Shown: positions 55,135-63,406, counted from the stretch's first letter. The stretch: DNA of 64,000 bases from Mycobacterium sp. 1100029.7 (GCF_001665235.1 NZ_LZSC01000081.1:1-64000), one strand, 5' to 3'. Made by a program: numbers and translations. The notes: generated from the sequence alone by a model not told the origin.

Positions 55135-55745
55135 GAGCCGCTGCTCTTCCCGCTGGACGAGCCGCCCAGACCGCCGCGCGAGATGCTGCTGCCCGACTTG
55201 GTGGTGATGTTCGCGCCCTTGGGTGCGACGGTGGTGCCACCGCTGGGGCGCGAGCCGACCGAGCCCGAACTGCCGTAGTAGTAACGGTATTGGTGGCCGC
55301 CGAAAAAGAAGAAGCCGTTCATCCCCTCGGTGTGCCCGGTGCAGTAGCTGTCTGGAACGATGACCGGTTGACCGCTGGGGTCGTCCTGGACGCACTGCGC
55401 GGTGACATTGGGCGCCGAGAACATCCAATACCCGAGGCCGGCCACGACACCGACGACGCCGACCGCGGCCGCCGCACCCATCAACACCCGGCGCTGATGG
55501 CGCCGTTTCTCCTCGGCTGCCAGCCGCGCCTCTTCCAGCGCCTTCTGCTTCTTCTCGTACTTGTCTCGCGCCCGCACCTCGGCGGGTGTCGGCGGCCGCG
55601 GCTTGGTCGTCGCTGCATCCTGGAACTGCATGCTGCCGCCGGAGGTGAACTCCTCGGACTCGTCCTCGGGCGAGGGTTGCTCGACCGGCTCGGACTTGTC
55701 CTCGGTGGGTTCGCCGCCCTTGGGCGGCTCTTCTCCGGACGCCAC
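55131..55745 (-). CDS. Single-pass membrane protein with acidic N-terminus and Gly/Ser/Tyr-rich tail (DUF1190/YgiB-like)
   Basis: This 204-residue protein has an acidic, disordered N-terminus (about 1-55), a charged coiled coil (YEKKQKALEEARLAAEEKR) and one membrane helix (LMGAAAAVGVVGVVAGLGYW). An exported tail carries two cysteines (QCVQDD, SYCTGH), a FFFFGGHQYRYYYG aromatic patch and a terminal SRGGLGGSSSGKSSG. The RGG-G-Ser-rich ending and the adjacent YgiC-like ligase resemble E. coli YgiB/YjfM, so it is assigned as DUF1190-like with moderate certainty. GTG 55745 is chosen because GAGGGACC precedes it. It is the first gene of the operon, and the 144-bp gap upstream should hold the promoter. 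Confidence 0.7.
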   Translation of the reverse strand: MASGEEPPKGGEPTEDKSEPVEQPSPEDESEEFTSGGSMQFQDAATTKPRPPTPAEVRARDKYEKKQKALEEARLAAEEKRRHQRRVLMGAAAAVGVVGVVAGLGYWMFSAPNVTAQCVQDDPSGQPVIVPDSYCTGHTEGMNGFFFFGGHQYRYYYGSSGSVGSRPSGGTTVAPKGANITTKSGSSISRGGLGGSSSGKSSGS

Positions 55746-55889
55746 TACCGGTCCCTCGACCCGGACAAATCGCCCGCACCCGGCCGGCAAACGATCACGT
55801 GAGGTGGGGCCACGGGCCGAAAGGCAGGCACGCGGGCAGTCTGCCACATTTGCTACGGCTGCGGCAGAGCTCGGCACCGGCGCACTCGG

Positions 55890-56717
55890 CTAGTGCCACC
55901 AACGCTCCAGCACCCGGCCCACGCCGTCGTCGTCGTTGCGCGCGGTCACCTCGTTGGCGACGGCCAGCACGTCGGGATGAGCGTTGCCCATCGCCACGCC
56001 GTGACCCGCCCACCGCAACATCGGCAGGTCGTTGGGCATGTCGCCGAACGCCACCACCTGGTCGCTGCCGATCTCCAGCGGCGCGGCGACCTCCTCGATC
56101 CCGGTGGCCTTGCTGATCCCCAACGGCACGATCTCGACCAACCCGTTGTTGGTGGAGTAAGTGATGTCGCCCTCGATGCCCACATGCTTGGCGAGCTCGG
56201 CGGCCATGTCGGCGCTACGGGCACCGGCCTGCCGGATCAGCAGCTTGATGGCCGGGGCGCTGAGCAGGTCGTCGAGCGACACCTCGGTGTTGTCCGGATT
56301 CAGCCACGCGTGCTCGTAACCCGGCGAGCTGACGAACTGTGGCGTCGCCGAATCGTGGGCGCTGCGGCCGATCCGCTCCACCGCCAGCCCGGCTCCCGGG
56401 ATGACCCGCATCGCGAGCTCGGCGAGCTCGGCCAGTGTGTCGACCGGCAGCGTGCGGGTGGAGAGGACCCGGTCATGGGCCGGGTCGTAGACGACGGCGC
56501 CGTTGGCGCACACCGCAATCGGCGCGAACCCGAGCTCCTCCACGATCGGACGGATCCAGCGGGGCGGGCGGCCGGTCGCCACCACGAAGGTGGCGCCCCC
56601 GGCGACGGCGGCGCGCACGGCGTCACGGGTACGCGGGGTGACGGTTTCGTCGTCGTCGAACAAGGTGCCGTCGACATCGCATGCGATGAGCGCCGGCCTC
56701 GAAGTCGGCGCTGTCAC
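55890..56717 (-). CDS. HAD-superfamily (Cof-type, IIB) phosphatase (Rv3813c-like)
   Basis: This 275-residue HAD hydrolase has motif I ACDVDGTLFDDDE, motif II VVATGRPPR, a IIB-type cap in the middle and motif IV FGDMPNDLPML. Cof-type enzymes dephosphorylate sugar phosphates, nucleotides or cofactors; the substrate is not predictable. It begins with a GTG and is followed on the same strand by the DUF1190-like operon after 144 bases. In M. tuberculosis the homologue directly follows PE_PGRS62. Confidence 0.9.
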   Translation of the reverse strand: MTAPTSRPALIACDVDGTLFDDDETVTPRTRDAVRAAVAGGATFVVATGRPPRWIRPIVEELGFAPIAVCANGAVVYDPAHDRVLSTRTLPVDTLAELAELAMRVIPGAGLAVERIGRSAHDSATPQFVSSPGYEHAWLNPDNTEVSLDDLLSAPAIKLLIRQAGARSADMAAELAKHVGIEGDITYSTNNGLVEIVPLGISKATGIEEVAAPLEIGSDQVVAFGDMPNDLPMLRWAGHGVAMGNAHPDVLAVANEVTARNDDDGVGRVLERWWH

Positions 56718-56762
56718 TGAGCTGTCACCGTGCCGTCACTAAGCCCTTTTGTGTCGCGCCCG

Positions 56763-57548
56763 TCAATGGCGTCCGCTTTGCGATTGGCCCGGCCGGGTCA
56801 CCCCGTCGGTTCCGTACTTCGCGGCACGCTGTTGCAACTCGGCCAGCCGGATCGCTTGGGAGTCATCCTGATTGGGTGCGCTGCCGCCCAGCCGCCGCGG
56901 CACCCAGTACTCGCCCTCGGGGTGCGGGTATTCCTCCTGCACCTGGTAGAGCAACCCGTTCATGGCTTGGCGGAGCGTGGCGTTGAGTTGCTCGGGGGTG
57001 CCGTGCGGCGGAATCGGCCGTCCGGCGGCGACCGTGATCGGAACCTTGTTGCGGAACACCTTCTTTGGATGATCCTTGGGCCAGATCCGGTGCGCACCCC
57101 AGACGATGACCGGGATGAGCGGCACCTGGGCGTCCAGCGCCATCCGGGCCGCCCCGGTCTTGAACTCGCGGAGTTCGAAGCTGCGGCTGATCGTGGCCTC
57201 GGGATGCATCCCGATCAGCTCACCGGCGCGCAGCCGCTGCACCGCCAACGCGAAGGCGTCCTGACCGTTGCGGCGGTCCACCGGAATCAGCCTGGCGTGT
57301 TTGATCACGTAGTCGACGGCCTTCACATCCGCCATTTCGGCCTTGATCATGAAGTACATCCGCCGGCCCCGCTCCCGCGCGGCCAACAGCGGCGGCAGCC
57401 AATCCAGATAGCTGGTGTGGTTCTGCGCGAGCAACGCGCCACCGCGCTGCGGAATGTTCTCGAGTCCACGGTAGGTGAGCTTGGTGCCGTTCATCGCGAC
57501 GAGCGAGGGAACGACCAATTCCCCGAACCGGTAGAACGCCTCTGCCAT
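56763..57548 (-). CDS. PlsC-type 1-acylglycerol-3-phosphate acyltransferase (Rv3814c-like)
   Basis: This 261-residue protein has the four PlsC blocks: NHTSYLDWLPPL (the HxxxxD catalytic motif), KHARLIPVDRRNGQDA, GMHPEATISRSFEL and VIVWGAHRIWPKD. It would acylate lysophosphatidate or a related glycerolipid at the membrane. It is the last of three tandem paralogues sharing the same motifs and the C-terminal YPHPEGEYWVPRRLGG signature, and it diverges mainly at both ends. Confidence 0.9.
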   Translation of the reverse strand: MAEAFYRFGELVVPSLVAMNGTKLTYRGLENIPQRGGALLAQNHTSYLDWLPPLLAARERGRRMYFMIKAEMADVKAVDYVIKHARLIPVDRRNGQDAFALAVQRLRAGELIGMHPEATISRSFELREFKTGAARMALDAQVPLIPVIVWGAHRIWPKDHPKKVFRNKVPITVAAGRPIPPHGTPEQLNATLRQAMNGLLYQVQEEYPHPEGEYWVPRRLGGSAPNQDDSQAIRLAELQQRAAKYGTDGVTRPGQSQSGRH

Positions 57549-57571
57549 GTCTTTCTCCTTCGCCTTTGAGG

Positions 57572-58321
57572 TTACTGGCGCGAAGTGCGGTTCGCTGCCC
57601 TGGCCGCGGCCTCCTCGGCTTCGATTTGCGCGGCCCCAGTCAACGTCGGCGCCCCGCCGCCCAGCCGGTGCGGCACCCAGTACTCGCCTGCCGGGTGCGG
57701 GTACTGCTGCTGGGCGGCGTAGAGCAGCTCGGTCATCGACTCGCGCAGCGCGTCGGCGGTCCGTGTGATGTCGTCGTCGGCGCGCAGCGGCGGGCCGACG
57801 ACCACGGTGATCGGCACCTTGTGGCGGCCCAGACGTCGTGGATGGTCCTTGGTCCAGATGCGCTGCGCACCCCAGACGATCAGCGGGACGATCGGCACCT
57901 CGGCTTCCCGGGCCATCCGGGCAGCACCGGTCTTGAACTCCTTGAGTTCGAAGCTGCGGCTGATCGTCGCCTCCGGGTACACGCCGACCAGTTCTCCGTC
58001 GCGCAGCCGCTGCACGGCCACCGCGTAGGCACCCGCTCCGGCGTTGCGATCCACCGGGATGGTTCCGGTGCGCTTGATCAGGGAGTTGACGACCTTCACC
58101 TGCTCCATCTCGGCCTTGATCATGAACCGGAGCCGGCGGCCCCGGCGGCGCATGGCCAATCCGGCCGGGAGCCAGTCGACGTAGCTGGTGTGGTTGATGG
58201 CGACCACCGCGCCACCGCGCTGCGGAATGTTGTCCACCCCGCAGTAGCGGATCGTGGTGCCGGTGGCCACGACCACCAGCTCTGCGAGCATCTCGAGAGT
58301 GCGGTAGGTCGGCTCCACCAT
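57572..58321 (-). CDS. PlsC-type acyltransferase (Rv3815c-like)
   Basis: This 249-residue paralogue has NHTSYVDWLPAGL, TGTIPVDRNAGAGA, GVYPEATISRSFEL and VIVWGAQRIWTKD. ATG 58321 is preferred over the TTG six bases upstream. It begins 6 bases after the stop of the preceding paralogue and ends 23 bases before the next one. The three genes are therefore probably one transcript arising from gene duplication. Acyl-chain or acceptor specificity cannot be told from sequence. Confidence 0.9.
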   Translation of the reverse strand: MVEPTYRTLEMLAELVVVATGTTIRYCGVDNIPQRGGAVVAINHTSYVDWLPAGLAMRRRGRRLRFMIKAEMEQVKVVNSLIKRTGTIPVDRNAGAGAYAVAVQRLRDGELVGVYPEATISRSFELKEFKTGAARMAREAEVPIVPLIVWGAQRIWTKDHPRRLGRHKVPITVVVGPPLRADDDITRTADALRESMTELLYAAQQQYPHPAGEYWVPHRLGGGAPTLTGAAQIEAEEAAARAANRTSRQ

Positions 58322-58327
58322 CGGCAA

Positions 58328-59095
58328 CTACTCCGGCGGCCCCGGGGGTTGTGCCCGCCGGGCAGCGCGCTCGGCGGCTTCCTCGGCGTCCATGCGAGCG
58401 GCGTCAGCCAGCGACGGAGCACCTCCGCCCAACCGGTGCGGCACCCAGAACTCGCCGGCTGGATGGGGTCCGTACTGCTCTTGGGCCCGTTCTAGCAGAT
58501 GCTGCATCCGGGAGTGCAGCAGTCCCCGCAATTCCGGTACTTCCAGCGTTGGCTCGATCGGTTCACCGACGAGCACCGTGATCGGCACCTTCGGGCGGGC
58601 CAGCTTCTTCGGGTAGCCCTTGGTCCAGATCCGCTGCGCACCCCAGACGATGTGCGGAATGATCGGCACCCCGGCCTCCACCGCCATCCGGGCGGCGCCG
58701 CTCTTGCATTCCTTGATCTCGAAGCTGCGGCTGATGGTCGCCTCGGGGTAGACGCCCACGAGCTCGCCGTCCTTGAGGTTCCGGACGGCCGCTTCGTAGG
58801 AGGCCGCCCCGTCGGCCCGGTCCACCGGGATGTGGCGCAGGCTGCGCATGATCGGGCCGGTGATCTTGGCGTCGAACACCTCTTGCTTGGCCATGAAACG
58901 CACCTTGCGGCCCAGGCCCTGCTCGTAGGCGGGCAGACCGGCGAATGTGAAGTCGAGGTAGCCGGTGTGGTTGATCGCGATCACCGCACCGCCGCTGGTC
59001 GGCAGGTGCTCGACGCCCGCGACAGTGATCTTCAGCCCCTGGAGCCGCCAGATCAGGCGCGCGAGCTGGATGACAGTCCCGTATACCGGTTCCAC
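58328..59095 (-). CDS. PlsC-type acyltransferase (Rv3816c-like)
   Basis: This first gene of the three-paralogue set encodes 255 residues with NHTGYLDFTFAGL (His and Asp kept, Ser changed to Gly), LRHIPVDRADGAAS, GVYPEATISRSFEI and HIVWGAQRIWTKG. The different acceptor-site residues around the HxxxxD motif suggest a specificity unlike the other two. It starts with GTG and is divergent from the metallo-beta-lactamase/Rieske gene across 119 bases. Confidence 0.9.
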   Translation of the reverse strand: MEPVYGTVIQLARLIWRLQGLKITVAGVEHLPTSGGAVIAINHTGYLDFTFAGLPAYEQGLGRKVRFMAKQEVFDAKITGPIMRSLRHIPVDRADGAASYEAAVRNLKDGELVGVYPEATISRSFEIKECKSGAARMAVEAGVPIIPHIVWGAQRIWTKGYPKKLARPKVPITVLVGEPIEPTLEVPELRGLLHSRMQHLLERAQEQYGPHPAGEFWVPHRLGGGAPSLADAARMDAEEAAERAARRAQPPGPPE

Positions 59096-59214
59096 GAGTT
59101 CTCAGCCTAGTGCCACCGGCTGCGGACCGCCTGAAGTGGTGAACCACAGCGGCCCCCCGACCGGCGCCTCACGGTAAGCTGCAAACAATCCCACGAGTCG
59201 CGAGAAAGGCATTT

Positions 59215-60765
59215 GTGCAGGTCACGAGCGTAGGCCACGCAGGATTTCGGATCCAGACCCAGGCAGGCAGCATCCTGTGCGACCCCTGGGTCAACCCCGC
59301 CTACTTCGCGTCGTGGTTCCCGTTTCCGGACAATTCCACCCTGGACTGGGACGCCCTGGGCGACTGCGACTACCTGTACGTCTCGCACCTGCACAAGGAC
59401 CACTTCGACGCGAAGCTGCTGCGCGACCACGTGAATAAGGACGCGGTGGTGCTGCTGCCCGACTTCCCGGTGCCCGACCTGCGGAATGCGCTGCAGGAGT
59501 TGGGTTTTTATCGCTTCGTCGAGACCAGCGACTCGGTTAAGCAACGGGTCGAGGGACCCAAGGGTGGGCTCGACATCATGGTGATCGCGTTGCGCGCGCC
59601 CGCCGACGGCCCGATCGGCGATTCGGCCTTGATCGTCTCGGACGGCGGCACAACGGTTTTCAACATGAACGACGCCCGACCCGTCGATCTGGACATGCTG
59701 GCCGCCGAGTTCGGCCATATCGACGTACACCTGCTGCAGTACTCCGGGGCCATCTGGTACCCGATGGTCTACGACATGCCGGCTCGGGCGAAGGAGTCGT
59801 TCGGCACCCAGAAACGCCAGCGCCAGATGGATCGCGCGCGTCAGTACATCGCGCAGGTCGACGCGACCTGGGTGGTGCCGTCCGCGGGGCCGCCGTGTTT
59901 TTTGGACACCGAGCTGCGTTTTCTCAACGACGACCGTGACGACCCGGCCAACATCTTTCCGGACCAGGCGGTCTTCCTGGACCAGATGCGCAGCCACGGG
60001 CATGACCGCGGGCTGCTGATGATGCCCGGGTCGGTCGCGGATTTCACTGGTAAGGCGCTGAATTCACTGCGGCATCCGCTGCCCGACGATCAGGTGCAGG
60101 CCATCTTCACGTCCGGCAAAGCGGCCTACATCGCGGATTACGCCGACCGGATGGCGCCGGTATTGGCCGCGGAGCGGGCGAGTTGGGCGCCGGCGACCGG
60201 CGAGTCGCTGCTGGAGCCGCTGCGGGCCCTGTTCGAGCCGATCATGCTGCAAAGCGACGAGATCTGCGACGGTATCGGCTACCCCGTCGAGCTGGTGATC
60301 GGACCCGAGACTGTCGTCTTGGACTTCCCGAAACGCGCTGTGCGGGAACGCATTCCGCATGAGAAGGTGCGCTACGGCTTCGAGATCGCACCGGAGCTGG
60401 TGCGCACCGTGCTGCGCGACCGCGAACCGGACTGGGTGAACACCATCTTCTTGTCCACCCGGTTCAAGGCATGGCGGGTCGGCGGATACAACGAATACCT
60501 GTACACCTTCTTCAAATGCCTGACCGACGAACGCGTCGCGTACGCCGACGGCTGGTTTGCCGAGACGCACGACGACTCGGCGTCGATCACCATGGAGGGC
60601 TGGGAGATTCAGCGGCGATGCCCGCACCTCAAGGCCGACCTGTCGAAATTCGGTGTGGTCGAGGACGGCACGTTGACCTGCAACCTGCACGGCTGGCAGT
60701 GGCGGCTGCAAGACGGTCGCTGTCTGACCACCCGGGGTCACCAGTTGCGGAGCCGGCAGTTGTGA
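59215..60765 (+). CDS. Metallo-beta-lactamase-fold and Rieske [2Fe-2S] fusion protein (Rv3818-like)
   Basis: This 516-residue protein has an N-terminal metallo-beta-lactamase domain (about 1-250) with the metal motif SHLHKDHFDAK and further acidic and His residues. A middle region follows, and then a C-terminal Rieske domain whose cluster ligands are visible as RRCPHLKAD (Cys-x-His) and CNLHGWQW (Cys-x-x-His). The combination resembles hydroxylase-like enzymes such as CMP-Neu5Ac hydroxylase, where the Rieske centre feeds electrons to a metal site. The substrate is unknown. GTG 59215 follows GAGAAAGG. Its stop overlaps the next start (GTGA). Confidence 0.88.
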   Translation: MQVTSVGHAGFRIQTQAGSILCDPWVNPAYFASWFPFPDNSTLDWDALGDCDYLYVSHLHKDHFDAKLLRDHVNKDAVVLLPDFPVPDLRNALQELGFYRFVETSDSVKQRVEGPKGGLDIMVIALRAPADGPIGDSALIVSDGGTTVFNMNDARPVDLDMLAAEFGHIDVHLLQYSGAIWYPMVYDMPARAKESFGTQKRQRQMDRARQYIAQVDATWVVPSAGPPCFLDTELRFLNDDRDDPANIFPDQAVFLDQMRSHGHDRGLLMMPGSVADFTGKALNSLRHPLPDDQVQAIFTSGKAAYIADYADRMAPVLAAERASWAPATGESLLEPLRALFEPIMLQSDEICDGIGYPVELVIGPETVVLDFPKRAVRERIPHEKVRYGFEIAPELVRTVLRDREPDWVNTIFLSTRFKAWRVGGYNEYLYTFFKCLTDERVAYADGWFAETHDDSASITMEGWEIQRRCPHLKADLSKFGVVEDGTLTCNLHGWQWRLQDGRCLTTRGHQLRSRQL

Positions 60766-61094
60766 GCGGTACCTACGACGACGGCGTCGTCCAGCTGGAT
60801 CGCACGGCGATCACGTTGCGCCGCTACCACTTTCCTGAGGGAACGTCGAAGATCATCGCGCTGGACGCGATTCGCGGGTACAAAGCCCAACCGCTGGGAT
60901 GGTTCACCGCCCGGTTCGCCTTCTGGGGTGGTACCGATCCGCGCTACTGGCTGCCGCTGGACGTGCAGCGGCCGCTGAAGTCCACGCTGATCACGTTGGA
61001 CGTGCCGGGGACCCGGCCCAGTCCGGCCTTCACTCCGGCGCGTCCCGACGAGTTCGTCGCCCTGCTCGACGAACTGCTGAGCCCAAGCGGTTAG
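60762..61094 (+). CDS. Small conserved protein, PH-like fold suspected (Rv3819-like)
   Basis: This 110-residue protein has a beta-rich pattern (VVQLDRTAITLRRYHFP, SKIIALDAIRGYKAQP, STLITLDVPG) and a C-terminal helix (PDEFVALLDELL), as in small bacterial PH-like domains. The fold call is inference. GTG 60762 overlaps the stop of the metallo-beta-lactamase/Rieske gene, so the two are coupled and the product is probably its accessory. It converges on the oxidoreductase gene with a 4-base overlap. Confidence 0.75.
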   Translation: MSGTYDDGVVQLDRTAITLRRYHFPEGTSKIIALDAIRGYKAQPLGWFTARFAFWGGTDPRYWLPLDVQRPLKSTLITLDVPGTRPSPAFTPARPDEFVALLDELLSPSG

Positions 61095-62647
61095 CGGTCG
61101 TCCAGCGCCGCGCGAGCGGCGTTGTAGCCCGGGGTGAACGTGATGCCGGGTCCGCCGTGACATCCCGCACTGCCCAGGTATAGCCCTTGAATCGGGATTG
61201 GTTGGCCGAGAAAGCCTTTCGAGCCCGGCCGGTTGGGCCCGATCTGATTCGCGTTCAGTAGGCCGTGGCAGTAGTCGCCACCGGGGGCACCGAACATCAC
61301 GCCCATGTGCTTAGGGGTGAAGGTGGTGTGCCGGATGATGCTGCGCTCGAAGTTCGGTGCCAACCGCGTGATCTTGTCGATCACCCGCTGACCCATTTCC
61401 ACCTTCGCCTGCCCGTAATCGACGTCGCCCTCGATCGGGAAGAACAACGCGAACGCCGACGCGGCATGCTTGCCCTGCGGGGCGAGGTCCGGATCGTTCT
61501 GCGAGGGAATCTGCAGCACCACCGTCGGGTCGGCCGGCACGATGCCGCGCCGGGCGTCCTCCCACTGTTGCTGGACTTCCTCCGGCGTGCAGAACAAGCC
61601 GATCGAGGCCTGCATGGCCGGGTCGTTGAGGATTTCGTAGGGCGGTGCGAAGGCGGGCGCCTCCTGCAGGGCGAAGTGCATCTGCAGATAGCTGCCGCGG
61701 TGGTCGATCCGGGCATAACGCTCCCGCATGTCGGCGGGAAGCGCTGTGGGATCGATCATCTCGTTGACTGTGACGTCGGGCGCCACGCCGGAAACGACGA
61801 TCGGGGCCTCGAACGTCTCGCCCGATTCGGTGCGCACCCCGGTCACCTGTCCGTCGGCAACGAGAATCTCGGTCACCTTGGTACGCAACCGAAGTTCACC
61901 GCCATGGCTTTCCAGTATCTGGCGCAGGTGCTCGGTGAGTGCACCGATGCCGCCGCGCAGCTTCTTCATCTGCATGGTGTCCCCCTCGGGAACGCCCAGC
62001 CCGAAGGCGAGCGCGGCCGCGCTGCCGGGCGTGGCCGGGCCGCGGTAGAGGGTGTTGACGGCCAGCACCGTCATCGAACCGCGGATCGCGCCGAACTTCT
62101 CCCGGTCCGGCAGATAGCGGTCCAACACATCGGTGACCGATCCGAACAACATGTCGTCGATCGCCGAACGCTCGAATTCATTGGTGGCACAGGCATACAT
62201 CTCGTCGATACTCTTGGGCGGCGTCCCCGCCTCGAACCGGCCCAGCGCGCGACACGGCGCCTGAGCCCAGCCCATCAGCCCGGCCATGCCGTTGACCGCC
62301 TCCGCCCCGTGCACCTCGTTGAGATGGGTGAACAGTTTGATCGGATCGCTGTACTGGATCAGCGGATCGTCACCGACGCCCCGCACCGCGACCGACATCA
62401 CGTCCAGGTCGATCGTCGGCATGGTGTCCAGGCCGAGCTCGCTGACCACCACCGACGACGTCGGGAACAGCACCGAGCCGGCGATCTCGAACTGGTAGCC
62501 GTCGAAAAGCTCCACGGTGGAAGCCATTCCGCCGGCATAGAGCTTGGGGTCCAGGCACAGCGTGCGCAATCCCGCCTTCTGCAACAACACCGCCGCGGTC
62601 AGGCCGTTATGCCCTGCACCGATAACTATCGCGTCATAACCAGTCAT
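61091..62647 (-). CDS. Phytoene-dehydrogenase-like FAD-dependent oxidoreductase (Rv3829c-like)
   Basis: This 518-residue protein has the FAD-binding AIVIGAGHNGLTAAVLLQKA at the N-terminus, an ERY/substrate region and the C-terminal flavin-associated LYLGSAGCHGGPGITFTPG typical of the CrtI/NAD(P)-FAD phytoene dehydrogenase superfamily. It would oxidise or isomerise a lipid or polyene; the substrate is unknown. ATG 62647 follows GGAGG. A 26-bp palindrome lies 36 bases upstream and matches a second one beside the TetR gene, so it is probably TetR-regulated. Confidence 0.88.
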   Translation of the reverse strand: MTGYDAIVIGAGHNGLTAAVLLQKAGLRTLCLDPKLYAGGMASTVELFDGYQFEIAGSVLFPTSSVVVSELGLDTMPTIDLDVMSVAVRGVGDDPLIQYSDPIKLFTHLNEVHGAEAVNGMAGLMGWAQAPCRALGRFEAGTPPKSIDEMYACATNEFERSAIDDMLFGSVTDVLDRYLPDREKFGAIRGSMTVLAVNTLYRGPATPGSAAALAFGLGVPEGDTMQMKKLRGGIGALTEHLRQILESHGGELRLRTKVTEILVADGQVTGVRTESGETFEAPIVVSGVAPDVTVNEMIDPTALPADMRERYARIDHRGSYLQMHFALQEAPAFAPPYEILNDPAMQASIGLFCTPEEVQQQWEDARRGIVPADPTVVLQIPSQNDPDLAPQGKHAASAFALFFPIEGDVDYGQAKVEMGQRVIDKITRLAPNFERSIIRHTTFTPKHMGVMFGAPGGDYCHGLLNANQIGPNRPGSKGFLGQPIPIQGLYLGSAGCHGGPGITFTPGYNAARAALDDR

Positions 62648-62682
62648 GTCCCGACCTCCGAGAGGAGGCTCGCATGATGGCA

Positions 62683-62708
62683 AAGTTTTGTCAATTATGA
62701 CGAAACTT
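62683..62708. promoter_or_regulatory. TetR operator copy 1 (upstream of the oxidoreductase gene)
   Basis: AAGTTTTGTCA-ATTA-TGACGAAACTT is an 11-4-11 inverted repeat with one mismatch. It overlaps the last codon of the TetR gene and lies 36 bases before the oxidoreductase start. Its half-site TGACAAAACTT recurs exactly at 63396-63406. Confidence 0.75.
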
Positions 62709-63342
62709 GACGCACCGTCGCCGTCACCCAGGAATCGGTGATCCCGGCTCGCAGCGACTCGAGCGCCGCATGGCACAACCGTGCGAGTTCACCCAGCGAC
62801 CGGTCCGCACCGACCATCCAAACCTCCATCGCGCCGAACACCGCGGCCGCGATGCAGCGCGCGGTCACCGCGGCGCGCACCTGCTGGTCCGCGGTTCGGT
62901 CCGCGGAACCGTTGGCGCCGCCGCTGCGCCGTTGTAGTTGTGCCGCAATGGCATCGGCGAAGTCGGCCTGCACTTCCCGGATGTGTCGGACGATGCGGCC
63001 GGGGTCCAGTTCGTCTTGGCGCAGCGCGGCGATCTTGGTGACAGCGTCGACGTCGTAGGGGAACGAGAAGATGGCCGCCTGCACCGAATCGATGATGGCT
63101 TCCTCGGCCGGCCGGGCGTCGAGGGCCGCGCGGAACCAGTGCAGCCCGGTGTAGTCGGCGAACAACAGATCGTGTTTGGAGGTGAAGTGGCGGTAGAACG
63201 TCCGCAACGACACGCCGGCGTCGGCGGCAATCTGTTCGGCCGAGGTATCTTCCACGCCCTGGGCCAGGAATCGCACGACGGCAGCTTGCCGTAACGCTTC
63301 GCGGGTGCGCTCGCTGCGCGCCGTCTGGGCGGGCCGAACCAT
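62695..63342 (-). CDS. TetR-family transcriptional repressor (Rv3830c-like)
   Basis: This 215-residue regulator has a TetR DNA-binding domain (AAVVRFLAQGVEDTSAEQIAADAG, then VSLRTFYRHFTSKHDLLF) and an all-helical ligand domain. ATG 63342 is preferred because TACCTT lies 6 bases before it, giving a leaderless transcript; other in-frame starts upstream lack support. It is encoded just before the oxidoreductase on the same strand. Two shared-sequence palindromes, one on each side of the gene, mark its likely targets: the oxidoreductase, itself and the divergent DUF2834 gene. Confidence 0.88.
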   Translation of the reverse strand: MVRPAQTARSERTREALRQAAVVRFLAQGVEDTSAEQIAADAGVSLRTFYRHFTSKHDLLFADYTGLHWFRAALDARPAEEAIIDSVQAAIFSFPYDVDAVTKIAALRQDELDPGRIVRHIREVQADFADAIAAQLQRRSGGANGSADRTADQQVRAAVTARCIAAAVFGAMEVWMVGADRSLGELARLCHAALESLRAGITDSWVTATVRQVSS

Positions 63343-63380
63343 GTCAGTAAGGTACCAAGTCATCGGAGGAGGTGTTCCAG

Positions 63381-63406
63381 TTGTTGTGTCAATATTGACA
63401 AAACTT
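63381..63406. promoter_or_regulatory. TetR operator copy 2 (tetR/DUF2834 divergent promoter)
   Basis: TTGTTGTGTCA-ATAT-TGACAAAACTT has the same 11-4-11 geometry as the site at 62683-62708. The core TGTCAATATTGACA is perfectly palindromic and the right half-site is exact. It sits between the divergent TetR and DUF2834 genes. Confidence 0.7.
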
